Source of the DNA: Parahoeflea alexandrii
GTDB taxonomy: Bacteria; Pseudomonadota; Alphaproteobacteria; Rhizobiales; Rhizobiaceae
Length of the DNA: 64,000 bases
Reading direction: 5' to 3'
NCBI RefSeq assembly: GCF_027214025.1
Contig: NZ_JAPWHB010000005.1
Span: 258,575-322,574 of the forward strand
In this document: positions 43,507-52,734 of the stretch, piece by piece
Layout: every line of letters begins with the position of its first letter
Position numbering within the stretch: the first letter of the stretch is position 1
Translations under genes and position numbers: made by a program
Notes under the pieces: generated by a model
Database searches by the model: none
Seen by the model: only the letters and a program-made list of their open reading frames with translations
Told to the model about the DNA's origin: nothing

Positions 43507-46500
43507 ATGAGCCACCTGCTCGACAGATTGAATTTCTTCGCCTCCAAGCGCGTCGACACCTTTTCCGACGGCCACGGCGAGACCACCAATGAAAGCCGCG
43601 ACTGGGAGGATGTCTACCGCAATCGCTGGCGCCACGACAAAATCGTCCGCTCGACCCACGGGGTCAATTGCACGGGCTCCTGTTCCTGGAAGATCTACGT
43701 CAAATCCGGCGTCGTCACCTGGGAAACCCAGCAGACCGACTATCCGCGCACCCGGCCGGAACTGCCCAATCACGAGCCGCGCGGCTGCGCCCGCGGTGCC
43801 AGCTACAGCTGGTATCTCTATTCCGCCAACCGGGTGAAGACGCCGCTTGTCCGGGCGCGGTTGATGAAGATCTGGCGCAAGCTGCGCCAAACCCAGTCGG
43901 CGATCGAGGCCTGGACGACCATCCAGTCCGATCCCGCGCTGCGCGCCGAGTATGTCACGAAGCGCGGCAAGGGCGGCTTCGTGCGCGCCTCCTGGGATGA
44001 GGCCACCGAAATCACCGCCGCCGCCAACGCCTACACGGCGAAGAAATACGGCCCGGACCGGGTCTTCGGCTTCTCACCGATCCCGGCCATGTCGATGGTC
44101 TCCTACGCCGCCGGTTCGCGCTATCTGAGCCTGCTCGGCGGCACCTGCATGTCGTTTTACGACTGGTATTGCGACCTGCCGCCGGCCTCGCCGCAGACCT
44201 GGGGCGAGCAGACCGACGTGCCGGAATCGGCTGACTGGTACAATGCCGGCTTCCTCATCCTGTGGGGCTCGAACGTGCCGCAGACGCGCACGCCGGATGC
44301 GCATTTCTACACCGAGGCGCGCTACCGCGGCACCAAGTCCGCCGTCATCTGCCCGGATTACTCGGAAGCATCGAAGTTTTCGGACATCTGGCTCAACGCC
44401 AAGCAGGGCACCGATGCGGCGCTCGGCATGGCTTTTGGTCATGTGATCCTCAGGGAATTCCATCTCGACCGCCAGGCCGAGTATTTCGAGGATTACTGCC
44501 GCAAATATTCCGACATGCCGATGCTGGTGCAGCTCGACAAGCGCGGCGGCTCCTACATTCCCGGCCGCCAGCTGCGCGCCTCCGACTTCGCAAAGAAACT
44601 CGGCCAGGACAACAATCCCGAATGGAAGACCGTCGGGATCGACGAGGCCACCGGCAACGTGGTGGTTCCCAATGGATCGATCGGCTTCCGCTGGGGTGAG
44701 CACGGCAACTGGAACCTTGAGGAAAAGGCCGCGGGCGAACCGGTCAAGCTGCGCATGAGCCAGATCCTCGACACGGACCACGATGCTGTTGTGGGCGTCG
44801 AGTTTCCCTATTTCGGCGGCGCGGCCACCAACGGCTTCGAGGTCTGCGATCATCCCGATGTCTTGACCCGCAATGTGCCGGTCAGGAAGATCAAGCTGGC
44901 CAATGGCAAGACCGCCATGGTCGCCACGGTGTTCGACCTGTTCTGCGCCAATTACAGCCTCGACCGCGGCCTGGGCGGCGGCAATGTCGCCAGCTCCTAC
45001 GATGACGACGTGCCGTTCACGCCGGCCTGGGCCGAGAAGATCACCGGCGTTCGCCGCGACAAGATCATCCAGGTGGCGCGCGAATTCGCCGACAATGCCG
45101 AAAAGACCAATGGCAAGTCGATGGTGATCATCGGCGCCGCCATGAACCATTGGTACCACATGGACATGAACTACCGCGCGGTCATCAACATGCTGGTGAT
45201 GTGCGGGTGCATCGGGCAGTCGGGCGGCGGCTGGGCGCATTACGTTGGCCAGGAGAAACTCAGGCCGCAGACCGGTTGGGCGCCCCTGGCATTCGCGCTC
45301 GACTGGGCCCGTCCGCCACGCCACATGAACTCGACGTCTGCCTGGTACGCCCATACCGACCAGTGGCGCTACGAGACGGTGACAGCGGCGGAGATCCTGT
45401 CGCCGACGGCGCCGGAGGGCGACTGGAAGTCGTTGAGCCTGATCGACTACAACATCCGCGCCGAACGCATGGGCTGGCTGCCCTCGGCGCCGCAGCTCAA
45501 GACCAATCCGCTCGAGGTCGGCCGCGCCGCCAAGGCGGCCGGCAAGGACGTGCCGGCCTATGTCGCGGAGAAGCTGAAATCGGGCGAACTGGAAATGTCG
45601 TGCGAGGATCCGGATGCGCCGGAAAACTGGCCGCGCAACCTGTTCGTCTGGCGCTCCAACCTGCTCGGATCGTCGGGCAAGGGACACGAGTATTTCCTCA
45701 AGCACCTGCTCGGCACCGATCACGGCGTCCAGGGCAAGGATCTGGGCGAGGAAGGCCGGCAGAAGCCGGTGGAAGCCAAGTGGCATGACCAGGCGCCGGA
45801 GGGAAAGCTCGATCTTCTGGTGACCATCGATTTCCGCATGTCGACCACTGCGGTCTATGCCGACATCGTGCTGCCGACGGCGAGCTGGTACGAAAAGGAC
45901 GACATGAACACGTCCGACATGCACCCGTTCATCCATCCGCTGCAGGCGGCGGTGGACCCGGCCTACGAGAGCAAGACGGACTGGGAGATCTTCAAGGCGA
46001 TCGCCAAAAAGTTCTCCGAGATCTCGCCTGAGATCCTCGGTGTGGAAACCGATGTGGTGCAACTGGCGCTGCATCACGACACGCCGTCGGAACTGGCGCA
46101 GCCGCAGGTTCTGGACTGGAAGCTGGGCGAATGCGACCTCGTTCCGGGCAAGACGGCTCCGGGCTATATCGCGGTCGAACGCGACTATCCCAACCTCTAC
46201 AAGCGCTTCACCTCGCTTGGGCCGCTCATGGACAAGGTCGGCAATGGTGGCAAGGGGATCACCTGGGACACCAAGACGGAGGTCCACCACCTCAAGGCGC
46301 TCAACGGCACAGTGACGGAGGAGGGGGCTTCCCGGGGGCTGGCCAGGATCGACACGGCCATCGACGCCTGCGAGGTCATCCTGATGCTGGCGCCGGAAAC
46401 CAACGGCGAGGTTGCGGTCAAGGCCTGGGACGCGCTCGGCAAGCACACCGGCATCGATCACAAGCACCTGGCCGAGGTCAAGCAGGACGAGAAGATCCGT

Positions 46501-47253
46501 TTCCGCGACATCGCTGCCCAGCCTCGCAAGATCATTTCGTCGCCGACATGGTCGGGGATCGAGAGCGAGGAGGTCTGCTACAACGCCGGCTGGACCAATG
46601 TGCATGAGCTGATCCCCTGGCGCACGGTGTCGGGCCGCCAGCAGCTCTACCAGGACCACAAGTGGATGCAGGCCTTCGGCGAGTTCTTCGTCACCTGGCG
46701 CCCGCCGGTGGACCTGAAGACGGTCGGTCCGGACATCAATATCTCCGAACGCGACAGCGAGCCGCATGTGGTGCTCAACTTCATCACACCGCACCAGAAA
46801 TGGGGCATTCACTCCACCTATTCGGACAATCTGATGATGCTGACGCTCAACCGCGGCGGCCCGGTGGTGTGGATTTCGGAAGTGGACGCCCGCAAGGCCG
46901 GCTTGGTCGATAACGACTGGGTCGAGGTCTACAACTCGAACGGGGTTCTGACAGCACGGGCGGTGGTGAGCCAGCGTATCAAGGAAGGCACGCTGTTCAT
47001 GTATCACGCCCAGGAAAAGATCGTGAACACGCCGGGATCGCAGATCACCGGCCAGCGTGGCGGCATCCACAATTCGGTGACCCGTGCCACGCTCAAGCCG
47101 ACCCACATGATCGGCGGCTACGCCCAGCTCTCCTACGGATTCAACTATTACGGAACCGTGGGCTCCAATCGCGATGAGTTCGTCATCGTTCGCAAAATGA
47201 CAAAGGTCGACTGGCTGGATCGCCCGTCCACCCAAGTGGAGGCAGCAGAATGA
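43507..47253 (+). CDS. narG: Respiratory nitrate reductase alpha subunit
   Basis: 1248-residue Mo-bisMGD catalytic subunit facing the cytoplasm. The FS0 cluster motif is HGVNCTGSCSW (His plus Cys ligands) with the fourth Cys in EPRGCARG. DWYCDLPPASPQTWGEQTD, around residue 220, contains the aspartate region that ligates Mo in Nar enzymes. The molydopterin-dinucleotide domain is near the C-terminus. AAAGGA precedes the ATG. It is the first structural gene of narGHJI and overlaps narH by 4 nt. Confidence 0.97.
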   Translation: MSHLLDRLNFFASKRVDTFSDGHGETTNESRDWEDVYRNRWRHDKIVRSTHGVNCTGSCSWKIYVKSGVVTWETQQTDYPRTRPELPNHEPRGCARGASYSWYLYSANRVKTPLVRARLMKIWRKLRQTQSAIEAWTTIQSDPALRAEYVTKRGKGGFVRASWDEATEITAAANAYTAKKYGPDRVFGFSPIPAMSMVSYAAGSRYLSLLGGTCMSFYDWYCDLPPASPQTWGEQTDVPESADWYNAGFLILWGSNVPQTRTPDAHFYTEARYRGTKSAVICPDYSEASKFSDIWLNAKQGTDAALGMAFGHVILREFHLDRQAEYFEDYCRKYSDMPMLVQLDKRGGSYIPGRQLRASDFAKKLGQDNNPEWKTVGIDEATGNVVVPNGSIGFRWGEHGNWNLEEKAAGEPVKLRMSQILDTDHDAVVGVEFPYFGGAATNGFEVCDHPDVLTRNVPVRKIKLANGKTAMVATVFDLFCANYSLDRGLGGGNVASSYDDDVPFTPAWAEKITGVRRDKIIQVAREFADNAEKTNGKSMVIIGAAMNHWYHMDMNYRAVINMLVMCGCIGQSGGGWAHYVGQEKLRPQTGWAPLAFALDWARPPRHMNSTSAWYAHTDQWRYETVTAAEILSPTAPEGDWKSLSLIDYNIRAERMGWLPSAPQLKTNPLEVGRAAKAAGKDVPAYVAEKLKSGELEMSCEDPDAPENWPRNLFVWRSNLLGSSGKGHEYFLKHLLGTDHGVQGKDLGEEGRQKPVEAKWHDQAPEGKLDLLVTIDFRMSTTAVYADIVLPTASWYEKDDMNTSDMHPFIHPLQAAVDPAYESKTDWEIFKAIAKKFSEISPEILGVETDVVQLALHHDTPSELAQPQVLDWKLGECDLVPGKTAPGYIAVERDYPNLYKRFTSLGPLMDKVGNGGKGITWDTKTEVHHLKALNGTVTEEGASRGLARIDTAIDACEVILMLAPETNGEVAVKAWDALGKHTGIDHKHLAEVKQDEKIRFRDIAAQPRKIISSPTWSGIESEEVCYNAGWTNVHELIPWRTVSGRQQLYQDHKWMQAFGEFFVTWRPPVDLKTVGPDINISERDSEPHVVLNFITPHQKWGIHSTYSDNLMMLTLNRGGPVVWISEVDARKAGLVDNDWVEVYNSNGVLTARAVVSQRIKEGTLFMYHAQEKIVNTPGSQITGQRGGIHNSVTRATLKPTHMIGGYAQLSYGFNYYGTVGSNRDEFVIVRKMTKVDWLDRPSTQVEAAE

Positions 47254-48773
47254 AAGTCCGCGCGCAAATCGGCATGGTGCTCAATCTCGACAAATGCATC
47301 GGATGCCACACCTGCTCGGTGACCTGCAAGAATGTCTGGACCAGCCGTGAAGGTGTCGAATACGCCTGGTTCAACAATGTCGAGACCAAGCCCGGCATCG
47401 GCTATCCCAAGGACTGGGAAAACCAGAAACGCTGGAACGGCGGCTGGACCCGATCGAAATCCGGCCACTTGCAGCCCAAGCAGGGCGGCAAGTGGCGGAT
47501 CCTGGCGAATATCTTCGCCAATCCGGACCTGCCCGAAATCGACGACTTCTACGAGCCGTTCGATTTCGATTACGACCATCTCAAATCGGCCCCGGAAATG
47601 CAGGCGTTCCCGACGGCGCGGCCGCGTTCGAAGATTTCCGGCGAGCGGATGGAAAAGATCGAATGGGGTCCGAACTGGGAAGAAATCCTTGGCGGTGAAT
47701 TCGCCAAGCGCAGCCAGGACTACAATTTCGAGGGCATCGAGAAGGAAATCTACGGCGAGTACGAAAACACCTTCATGATGTATTTGCCGAGATTGTGCGA
47801 GCATTGCCTCAACCCGGCCTGCGTCGCCTCCTGTCCCTCGGGCGCGATCTACAAGCGCGAGGACGATGGGGTCGTGCTGATCGACCAGGAGAAATGCCGC
47901 GGCTGGCGCATGTGCGTCTCCGGCTGCCCCTACAAGAAGATCTACTACAACTGGGAAAGCGGCAAGTCGGAGAAATGCACCCTGTGCTATCCGCGCCTCG
48001 AATCGGGTCAGCCGACGGTCTGTTCTGAAACCTGCGTCGGCCGCATCCGCTATCTCGGCGTCATGCTCTATGACGCCGACAAGATATCGCAGGCGGCGGC
48101 GACCGAGCACGAGAAGGATCTCTACGACGCCCAACTCGGCGTCTTCCTCGATCCCAATGATCCCGACGTGATCAAGGCGGCGCGCGCCGAAGGCATTCCG
48201 GAAGACTGGATCAAGGGCGCGCAGAACTCGCCGGTGTGGAAGATGGCGATGGAGTGGAAGATCGCCTTCCCGCTGCATCCCGAATACCGCACCCTGCCGA
48301 TGGTCTGGTACGTGCCGCCGCTCTCGCCAATCCAGAATGCGGCGGAAGCCGGCGCCATCGGCACCGTCGACAACATGCCGGATGTGAAGTCGCTGCGCAT
48401 CCCGGTACGCTATCTCGCCAACATGCTGACCGCCGGTGACGAACAGCCGGTGATCGCGGCGCTGGAACGGATGATGGCGATGCGCGCCTACATGCGCTCG
48501 AAGACGGTGGATGGCGTAGTCAATCTCGGCGTGGCCAATCGCGTCGGGCTGACGCCGCACCAGATTGACGAGATGTACCAGCTGATGGCCATCGCCAATT
48601 ACGAGGACCGGTTTGTCATCCCGACAACCCACCGGGAGCTGGTCGAAGACGCCTATGACCTCAAGTCGGGCTGCGGCTTCACCGACGGCAATGGCTGCTC
48701 GTCAGGCATTTCCAAAGGCAAACTGTTCGGCGGCGGCAAGAGCTTCCGCTCACCCACGGAGTTCCTGTCATGA
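47250..48773 (+). CDS. narH: Respiratory nitrate reductase beta subunit
   Basis: 507-residue iron-sulfur subunit. Four cluster motifs are visible: CIGCHTCSVTC (N-terminus), CEHCLNPACVASC, CRGWRMCVSGC (the Trp in place of a Cys marks the [3Fe-4S] site) and CTLCYPRLESGQPTVCSETC. It passes electrons from NarI to NarG. It overlaps narG and narJ by 4 nt each. Confidence 0.97.
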   Translation: MKVRAQIGMVLNLDKCIGCHTCSVTCKNVWTSREGVEYAWFNNVETKPGIGYPKDWENQKRWNGGWTRSKSGHLQPKQGGKWRILANIFANPDLPEIDDFYEPFDFDYDHLKSAPEMQAFPTARPRSKISGERMEKIEWGPNWEEILGGEFAKRSQDYNFEGIEKEIYGEYENTFMMYLPRLCEHCLNPACVASCPSGAIYKREDDGVVLIDQEKCRGWRMCVSGCPYKKIYYNWESGKSEKCTLCYPRLESGQPTVCSETCVGRIRYLGVMLYDADKISQAAATEHEKDLYDAQLGVFLDPNDPDVIKAARAEGIPEDWIKGAQNSPVWKMAMEWKIAFPLHPEYRTLPMVWYVPPLSPIQNAAEAGAIGTVDNMPDVKSLRIPVRYLANMLTAGDEQPVIAALERMMAMRAYMRSKTVDGVVNLGVANRVGLTPHQIDEMYQLMAIANYEDRFVIPTTHRELVEDAYDLKSGCGFTDGNGCSSGISKGKLFGGGKSFRSPTEFLS

Positions 48774-49462
48774 CCCGTACTTTCAAGGCCCTGTCGGCAG
48801 TACTGACATACCCCTCCACCGAGCTGCAGCAGGCCATTCCGGAGATCCGGGAGGTGCTTGCGGCCGAAGCCATCGTCTCGGCGGCCGCGCTTGATGCCAT
48901 CGAGCCGTTGCTGGCCGAGTTCGAGACCGGAGACATCTACGATCTGCAGGAGCGGTACGTGCTCCTGTTCGACCGGTCGCGGACGCTGTCGCTCAACCTG
49001 TTCGAACACATCCACGGCGAGGGCCGGGACCGGGGCGGGGCGATGGTCGACCTGCTCGAGACCTACCGCGCCCGTGGCTTCGATCTGGTCGCGACCGAAC
49101 TGCCCGATCACCTGCCGGTGCTGCTCGAGTTCATCTCGACGCTGCCGCAGGCCGAAGCGCGCGAGATGCTGGCCGACGCCGGCCACATCATCGCCGCCCT
49201 GGCTGAGCGGCTGACCCGGCGCGAAACGCCCTACGCGGCTGTGCTGGTCGCGTTGTCGGAGATCGCGCAGGCCTCGACCGGGACCGAAGAAGCCCAGGCG
49301 CTGATCGCCGAGAAGGATGACGATCCCGAGGATCTCGAGGCGCTCGACGCGGTCTACGAGGAGGCGATGGTCACCTTCGGCCCTGATCCGAACGCCGGCT
49401 GCCCCATCAGCCGCGATATTCTGGCCCGCATGGACGAGCCGCTCCGGCCGGCCTCCGCCTGA
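48770..49462 (+). CDS. narJ: Nitrate reductase assembly chaperone NarJ
   Basis: 230-residue all-helical TorD/NarJ-family chaperone that assists Mo-cofactor insertion into NarG. LQERYVLLFDRSRTLSLNLFEHIHGEGRDRG (split, about residues 60-90) is the conserved NarJ signature. Cytoplasmic, not part of the final enzyme. ATGA overlap with narH; 18 nt to narI. Confidence 0.94.
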   Translation: MTRTFKALSAVLTYPSTELQQAIPEIREVLAAEAIVSAAALDAIEPLLAEFETGDIYDLQERYVLLFDRSRTLSLNLFEHIHGEGRDRGGAMVDLLETYRARGFDLVATELPDHLPVLLEFISTLPQAEAREMLADAGHIIAALAERLTRRETPYAAVLVALSEIAQASTGTEEAQALIAEKDDDPEDLEALDAVYEEAMVTFGPDPNAGCPISRDILARMDEPLRPASA

Positions 49463-49480
49463 CACGAAAGGACGAACATC

Positions 49481-50182
49481 ATGAGCTATTTTCTTTTCGG
49501 AGTTCTTCCGTACCTGGCGCTGACCGTGCTGGTGTTCGGATCCATCGCGCGCTACGAGCGCGACCCCTTCACCTGGAAATCATCCTCCAGCCAGCTGTTG
49601 CGCCGCAAGCAGCTGGTCTGGGGCTCGATCCTGTTCCATGTCGGCGTGCTGATCGTGTTCTTCGGCCATCTGGTCGGCATGCTGACGCCGGTCGAGATCT
49701 TTCACATGCTGGGCATGAGCTACGGCTTCAAGCAGGTGCTGGCGATTGTCGTCGGCGGCGTGGCCGGAGCAATGGCCATTGTCGGCGGCGCCATGCTGCT
49801 GCACCGCCGGCTGTTCGATCCGCGGGTCAGGGCCAACTCGTCGTTTGCCGACACCGCCATCCTGGTTCTGCTCTGCGCGCAGCTTGTCCTGGGTCTCGGC
49901 ACCATCCTGGTCTCCATCCAGCATCTGGATGGCGGCGAGATGGTCAAGTTCATGATGTGGGCGCAAGGCATCTTCACCCTGCAGGCGGGAGCCTGGGAAC
50001 TCGTCGCCGACGTGCACTGGATCTTCAAGCTGCATATCCTGCTGGGGCTGACGATCTTCATCCTGTTCCCGTTCACCCGGCTGGTGCACATGCTCTCGGT
50101 TCCGGTGCGCTACGTGTTGCGCCCGGGTTACCAGATCGTCCGCACCCGCAAGCACAAGGTAAATCTGGGGCCAAGACCATGA
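49481..50182 (+). CDS. narI: Respiratory nitrate reductase gamma subunit
   Basis: 233-residue cytochrome b membrane anchor with five helices. SILFHVGVLIVFFGHLVG (about residues 48-65) and the FKLHILLGLTIFILFPFTRLVHMLSVP segment near residue 190 carry the histidines expected to bind the two b haems. It oxidises quinol at the membrane. AAAGGA precedes the ATG. Overlaps the following isomerase gene by 4 nt. Confidence 0.96.
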   Translation: MSYFLFGVLPYLALTVLVFGSIARYERDPFTWKSSSSQLLRRKQLVWGSILFHVGVLIVFFGHLVGMLTPVEIFHMLGMSYGFKQVLAIVVGGVAGAMAIVGGAMLLHRRLFDPRVRANSSFADTAILVLLCAQLVLGLGTILVSIQHLDGGEMVKFMMWAQGIFTLQAGAWELVADVHWIFKLHILLGLTIFILFPFTRLVHMLSVPVRYVLRPGYQIVRTRKHKVNLGPRP

Positions 50183-50973
50183 AGCAGACATTCACCGACA
50201 TTTCCGTCAACGGCGAGGCCATCTCGCCGGAACTGATCGCCACGGAAGCGCAGAACCATCCGGCGCCCAAGGGCAAGCCGGGCATGGCCTGGATGGCGGC
50301 GGCGCGGGCGCTCGCGGTCCGCACGCTGATCCTGCAGGAGGCGCGGCGCCGCGGGCTTGCGGCCTCGCCGTTGGAACTGGCGCCAGGGCTATGGGAAACC
50401 GAGGAAGAGGCGATCATCCGCCAGGTTCTCGATGACGCGGTCGAGGTGGAAACCCCGACGCCTGAGGCCGTTCGCGCGGCCTACGAGGCCAATCCGGAAC
50501 GCCACCGCGCGCCCTCGCTTTATGAAGCAGCACATATCCTGTTCGCCGCGCGGCCAGACGATGTGGTGGCGCGCAAAGTGGCGAAGGATCAGGCCAGTGC
50601 AGTTCTGGCCAAGATCAAGGCCGAGCCGAAAGCCTTCGATGCATTGGCGCGGGACCATTCCGCCTGTTCGTCGCGCGCCAATGGCGGCCGGCTGGGGCAG
50701 ATCTCGGCCGGCGACACCGTGGCCGAATTCGAAGCCGCGCTGGCGGCGCTCAACGAGGGCGAGATCGTCGACGCACCGGTGGAAAGCCGTTACGGCTTTC
50801 ACATCATTCGGCTCGACGCCCGCGCGGAAGGCGAGATCCTGCCGTTCGAGGCGGTGGAGACCGCCTTGCGCTCGGCCCTTGAGAAAGCCGCCTGGGTTCG
50901 CGCCAGCCGTGCCTTTGTCGATGCCTTGGCCGAACAGGCGCAGGTCACCGGCATCACGCTCAGGGCGGCGTGA
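50179..50973 (+). CDS. Parvulin-type peptidyl-prolyl isomerase of the nar operon
   Basis: 264-residue PpiC/NifM-like protein. An N-terminal helical region (about 1-115) precedes the parvulin domain (about 118-220: EAAHILFAARPDD, LARDHSACSSRANGGRLGQI, YGFHIIRLDARAEG). No signal peptide is seen, so it is probably cytoplasmic. Parvulins of this kind follow narGHJI in many proteobacteria and probably aid folding of the nitrate reductase, as NifM does for NifH; this is inferred. ATGA overlap with narI supports co-expression. Confidence 0.9.
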   Translation: MKQTFTDISVNGEAISPELIATEAQNHPAPKGKPGMAWMAAARALAVRTLILQEARRRGLAASPLELAPGLWETEEEAIIRQVLDDAVEVETPTPEAVRAAYEANPERHRAPSLYEAAHILFAARPDDVVARKVAKDQASAVLAKIKAEPKAFDALARDHSACSSRANGGRLGQISAGDTVAEFEAALAALNEGEIVDAPVESRYGFHIIRLDARAEGEILPFEAVETALRSALEKAAWVRASRAFVDALAEQAQVTGITLRAA

Positions 50974-50988
50974 GCCGTTTGGCCTGTC

Positions 50989-51017
50989 CCTGCCGCGGCA
51001 TGATCAGTCGCGGCAGG
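50989..51017 (+). terminator. Hairpin after the nar operon
   Basis: CCTGCCGCG (50989-50997) pairs perfectly with CGCGGCAGG (51009-51017), followed by AACCTTTATTT. The T-run is interrupted, so it may be a leaky terminator between the isomerase gene and the DUF2478 gene. Confidence 0.55.
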
Positions 51018-51087
51018 AACCTTTATTTCCACCGGTTGCGGTCGTACTCTCGCGTTCGATCCTGCCGGAAAACGAGGAGCAGTCATC

Positions 51088-51600
51088 ATGGCGTTGGCCT
51101 TTGTGAAAACCACCGAGCGCGGATTGACCGACCGGTTGTTGTGGGAGTTTGCCGACCGCCTGCAAGAGCGCGGGTTTAACCTCGCCGGCGTTGTGCAGAC
51201 CAACAGCGACCGGCCCGGTTCACATCACTGCGACATGGATGTACGGGTTTTGCCGACCGGCCCGGTGATCCGGATCAATCAGGTTCTGGGCGACGAATCG
51301 CGCGGCTGCCGCCTCAATCCGGTTGCGCTCGAGGAAGCCGTTGCGCTGGTCGAGGCCGGGCTCGAGCGTTCGCCAGACCTCCTGATCATCAACAAGTTCG
51401 GCAAGCACGAAGCCGAGGGCAGGGGCTTCCGGCCGCTGATCGCCGAGGCGCTCGCCCGCGACATCCCCGTGCTGCTGGGTGTCAACGCGCTCAACAGCCA
51501 GGCTTTCGAGGAGTTCAGCGGCGGCTATGCCGAGGAGATCGCGGCGAATGCCGAAAGCTTGGCCGCATGGTACGGGTGTTTGCAGCAATTGCCTGCCTGA
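51088..51600 (+). CDS. DUF2478 protein
   Basis: 170-residue protein of the DUF2478 family. Visible features are a GSHHCDMDVRVLPTGPVIRINQ segment with His/Cys residues, GDESRGCRLNP, and DLLIINKFGKHEAEGRGFRPLI, which looks like the Walker B/guanine-type part of an NTPase although the start lacks a clear P-loop. Such genes often accompany molybdenum-transport or Mo-enzyme loci, so a role in molybdate or cofactor supply for nitrate reductase is possible but unproven. GAGGAG precedes the ATG. Confidence 0.8.
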   Translation: MALAFVKTTERGLTDRLLWEFADRLQERGFNLAGVVQTNSDRPGSHHCDMDVRVLPTGPVIRINQVLGDESRGCRLNPVALEEAVALVEAGLERSPDLLIINKFGKHEAEGRGFRPLIAEALARDIPVLLGVNALNSQAFEEFSGGYAEEIAANAESLAAWYGCLQQLPA

Positions 51601-51699
51601 CAGGACGTCCATGCTTGGTGTGCAGGGCCTGATCTGCTTTCCGGGGCGGGACTGTCGCGGCGCAAGCGGGCGGTGTTTTCGAGAGAGGCCGAAACGAAA

Positions 51700-51730
51700 A
51701 ATCCTCCCTTCCGGGTCGGAAGGGAGGATT
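51700..51730 (-). terminator. Strong terminator after the binding-protein gene
   Basis: AATCCTCCCTTCCG (51700-51713) pairs perfectly over 14 bp with CGGAAGGGAGGATT (51717-51730) around a 3-nt loop. On the minus strand TTTTCG follows, so it terminates the leftward binding-protein transcript 18 nt after its stop codon. It may also stop rightward transcription from the DUF2478 gene. Confidence 0.88.
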
Positions 51731-51748
51731 GAGAGCGATGGGTAGATC

Positions 51749-52573
51749 TTAGCCGCCGAAACCGAAGCCGGGAGGCATGTCGGTCAGCGTGACACCATAG
51801 GTCTCGAGGCTCTTCAGGATCCAGGTCTGGTTGTTGCCGATGCGGCGATTGTACTCCGCCCAGCCTGAAACGAAGCTCTTGAAGGTTTCGTCCGTGCCAT
51901 AGTTGACCGCGATGACCGATGGTGTCGAAAGAACCGGGGTCGGTACCTTGACGGCGCCAATCGTCGGGGCCTTCTTCGAGATCACCAGGCCGTTGAGCAT
52001 GGTGTTGACGAGGCCGTCCGCCTTGCCCGTGGTGACCGCGACGATGGCTTCGTCGCGGGTCTTGAAGCGAAGCATGTTGGCATTCGGCAGATATTGCTGC
52101 GCCATAAGGTCCTGGGCCGATCCGAGGTCGACGGCGAAGGTGTATTTCGCATCGTTGAGCTCGTTCCAGCTCTTGCCGGTCAGTTCCTCATTGGCCGAAA
52201 CGATGACGAAGCTGTTGTAGTAGGTCGGGTCCGAAAACGAGACCGACATGGCGCGGACCGGGGTCGCGGTCACGGCGAACGCCATGTCGACCTTGCCGCT
52301 CTGCACGTCGAGGATGGCATTTGCCCAGCTCGATTCGACCACTTCCAGCTTGACGTCGAGGGTCTTGGCGATGTCGCTCGCCATGTCGATGACGAAGCCC
52401 TGCCATTCGTTGGTGCGCGGATCCTTGTTGAAGTAAGGAACCTCGTTGAGAATGGCCGGTATGCGAAGCACGCCCCGGGCGCGGATTTCGTCGATGGTGC
52501 CGGCGGAGGCAGTCGTTCCCAGAACGGAAAGCGCCATGGCCGCCAGGCCGCAGATCTTTGCGAATAGTTTCAT
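51749..52573 (-). CDS. Amino-acid-type ABC transporter substrate-binding protein
   Basis: 274-residue family 3 periplasmic binding protein. Signal peptide about residues 1-24 (GTTASA), then the classic DEIRARGVLRIPAILNEVPYF start, FVIDMASDIAKTLDV, and the DMAFAVTATPVRAMSVSFSDPTYY stretch. The ATG at 52573 has GGAG 9 nt upstream; a further in-frame ATG 15 nt earlier is weaker. It is on the opposite strand from the permease and ATPase genes (59851-61411), which lack a binding protein of their own, so it is the likely partner. Ligand unknown; a polar or dicarboxylic amino acid is likely. Confidence 0.88.
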   Translation of the reverse strand: MKLFAKICGLAAMALSVLGTTASAGTIDEIRARGVLRIPAILNEVPYFNKDPRTNEWQGFVIDMASDIAKTLDVKLEVVESSWANAILDVQSGKVDMAFAVTATPVRAMSVSFSDPTYYNSFVIVSANEELTGKSWNELNDAKYTFAVDLGSAQDLMAQQYLPNANMLRFKTRDEAIVAVTTGKADGLVNTMLNGLVISKKAPTIGAVKVPTPVLSTPSVIAVNYGTDETFKSFVSGWAEYNRRIGNNQTWILKSLETYGVTLTDMPPGFGFGG

Positions 52574-52734
52574 TGTCAGGTTCTCCATTGTTCCCCGAAA
52601 ACTCCTCAGTGTCCGTTCCCGCGGCGGGAAATTCCCTGTGCGGCGTCAACGGCCACGGGTAGCCTAGCCGGTAAAAGAAGGGGGACAATGCTAGAGAACC
52701 CGAGCCACTTATCCGCTTTTTTGTATGTGGCCGG

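Noticed and set aside
44074-47235. 1053-codon open frame antisense to narG
   Set aside because: Stop-poor antisense frame from high-GC codon bias. It is low-complexity, rich in Arg/His/Asp, has no recognisable domain, and lies fully opposite a gene with clear motifs.
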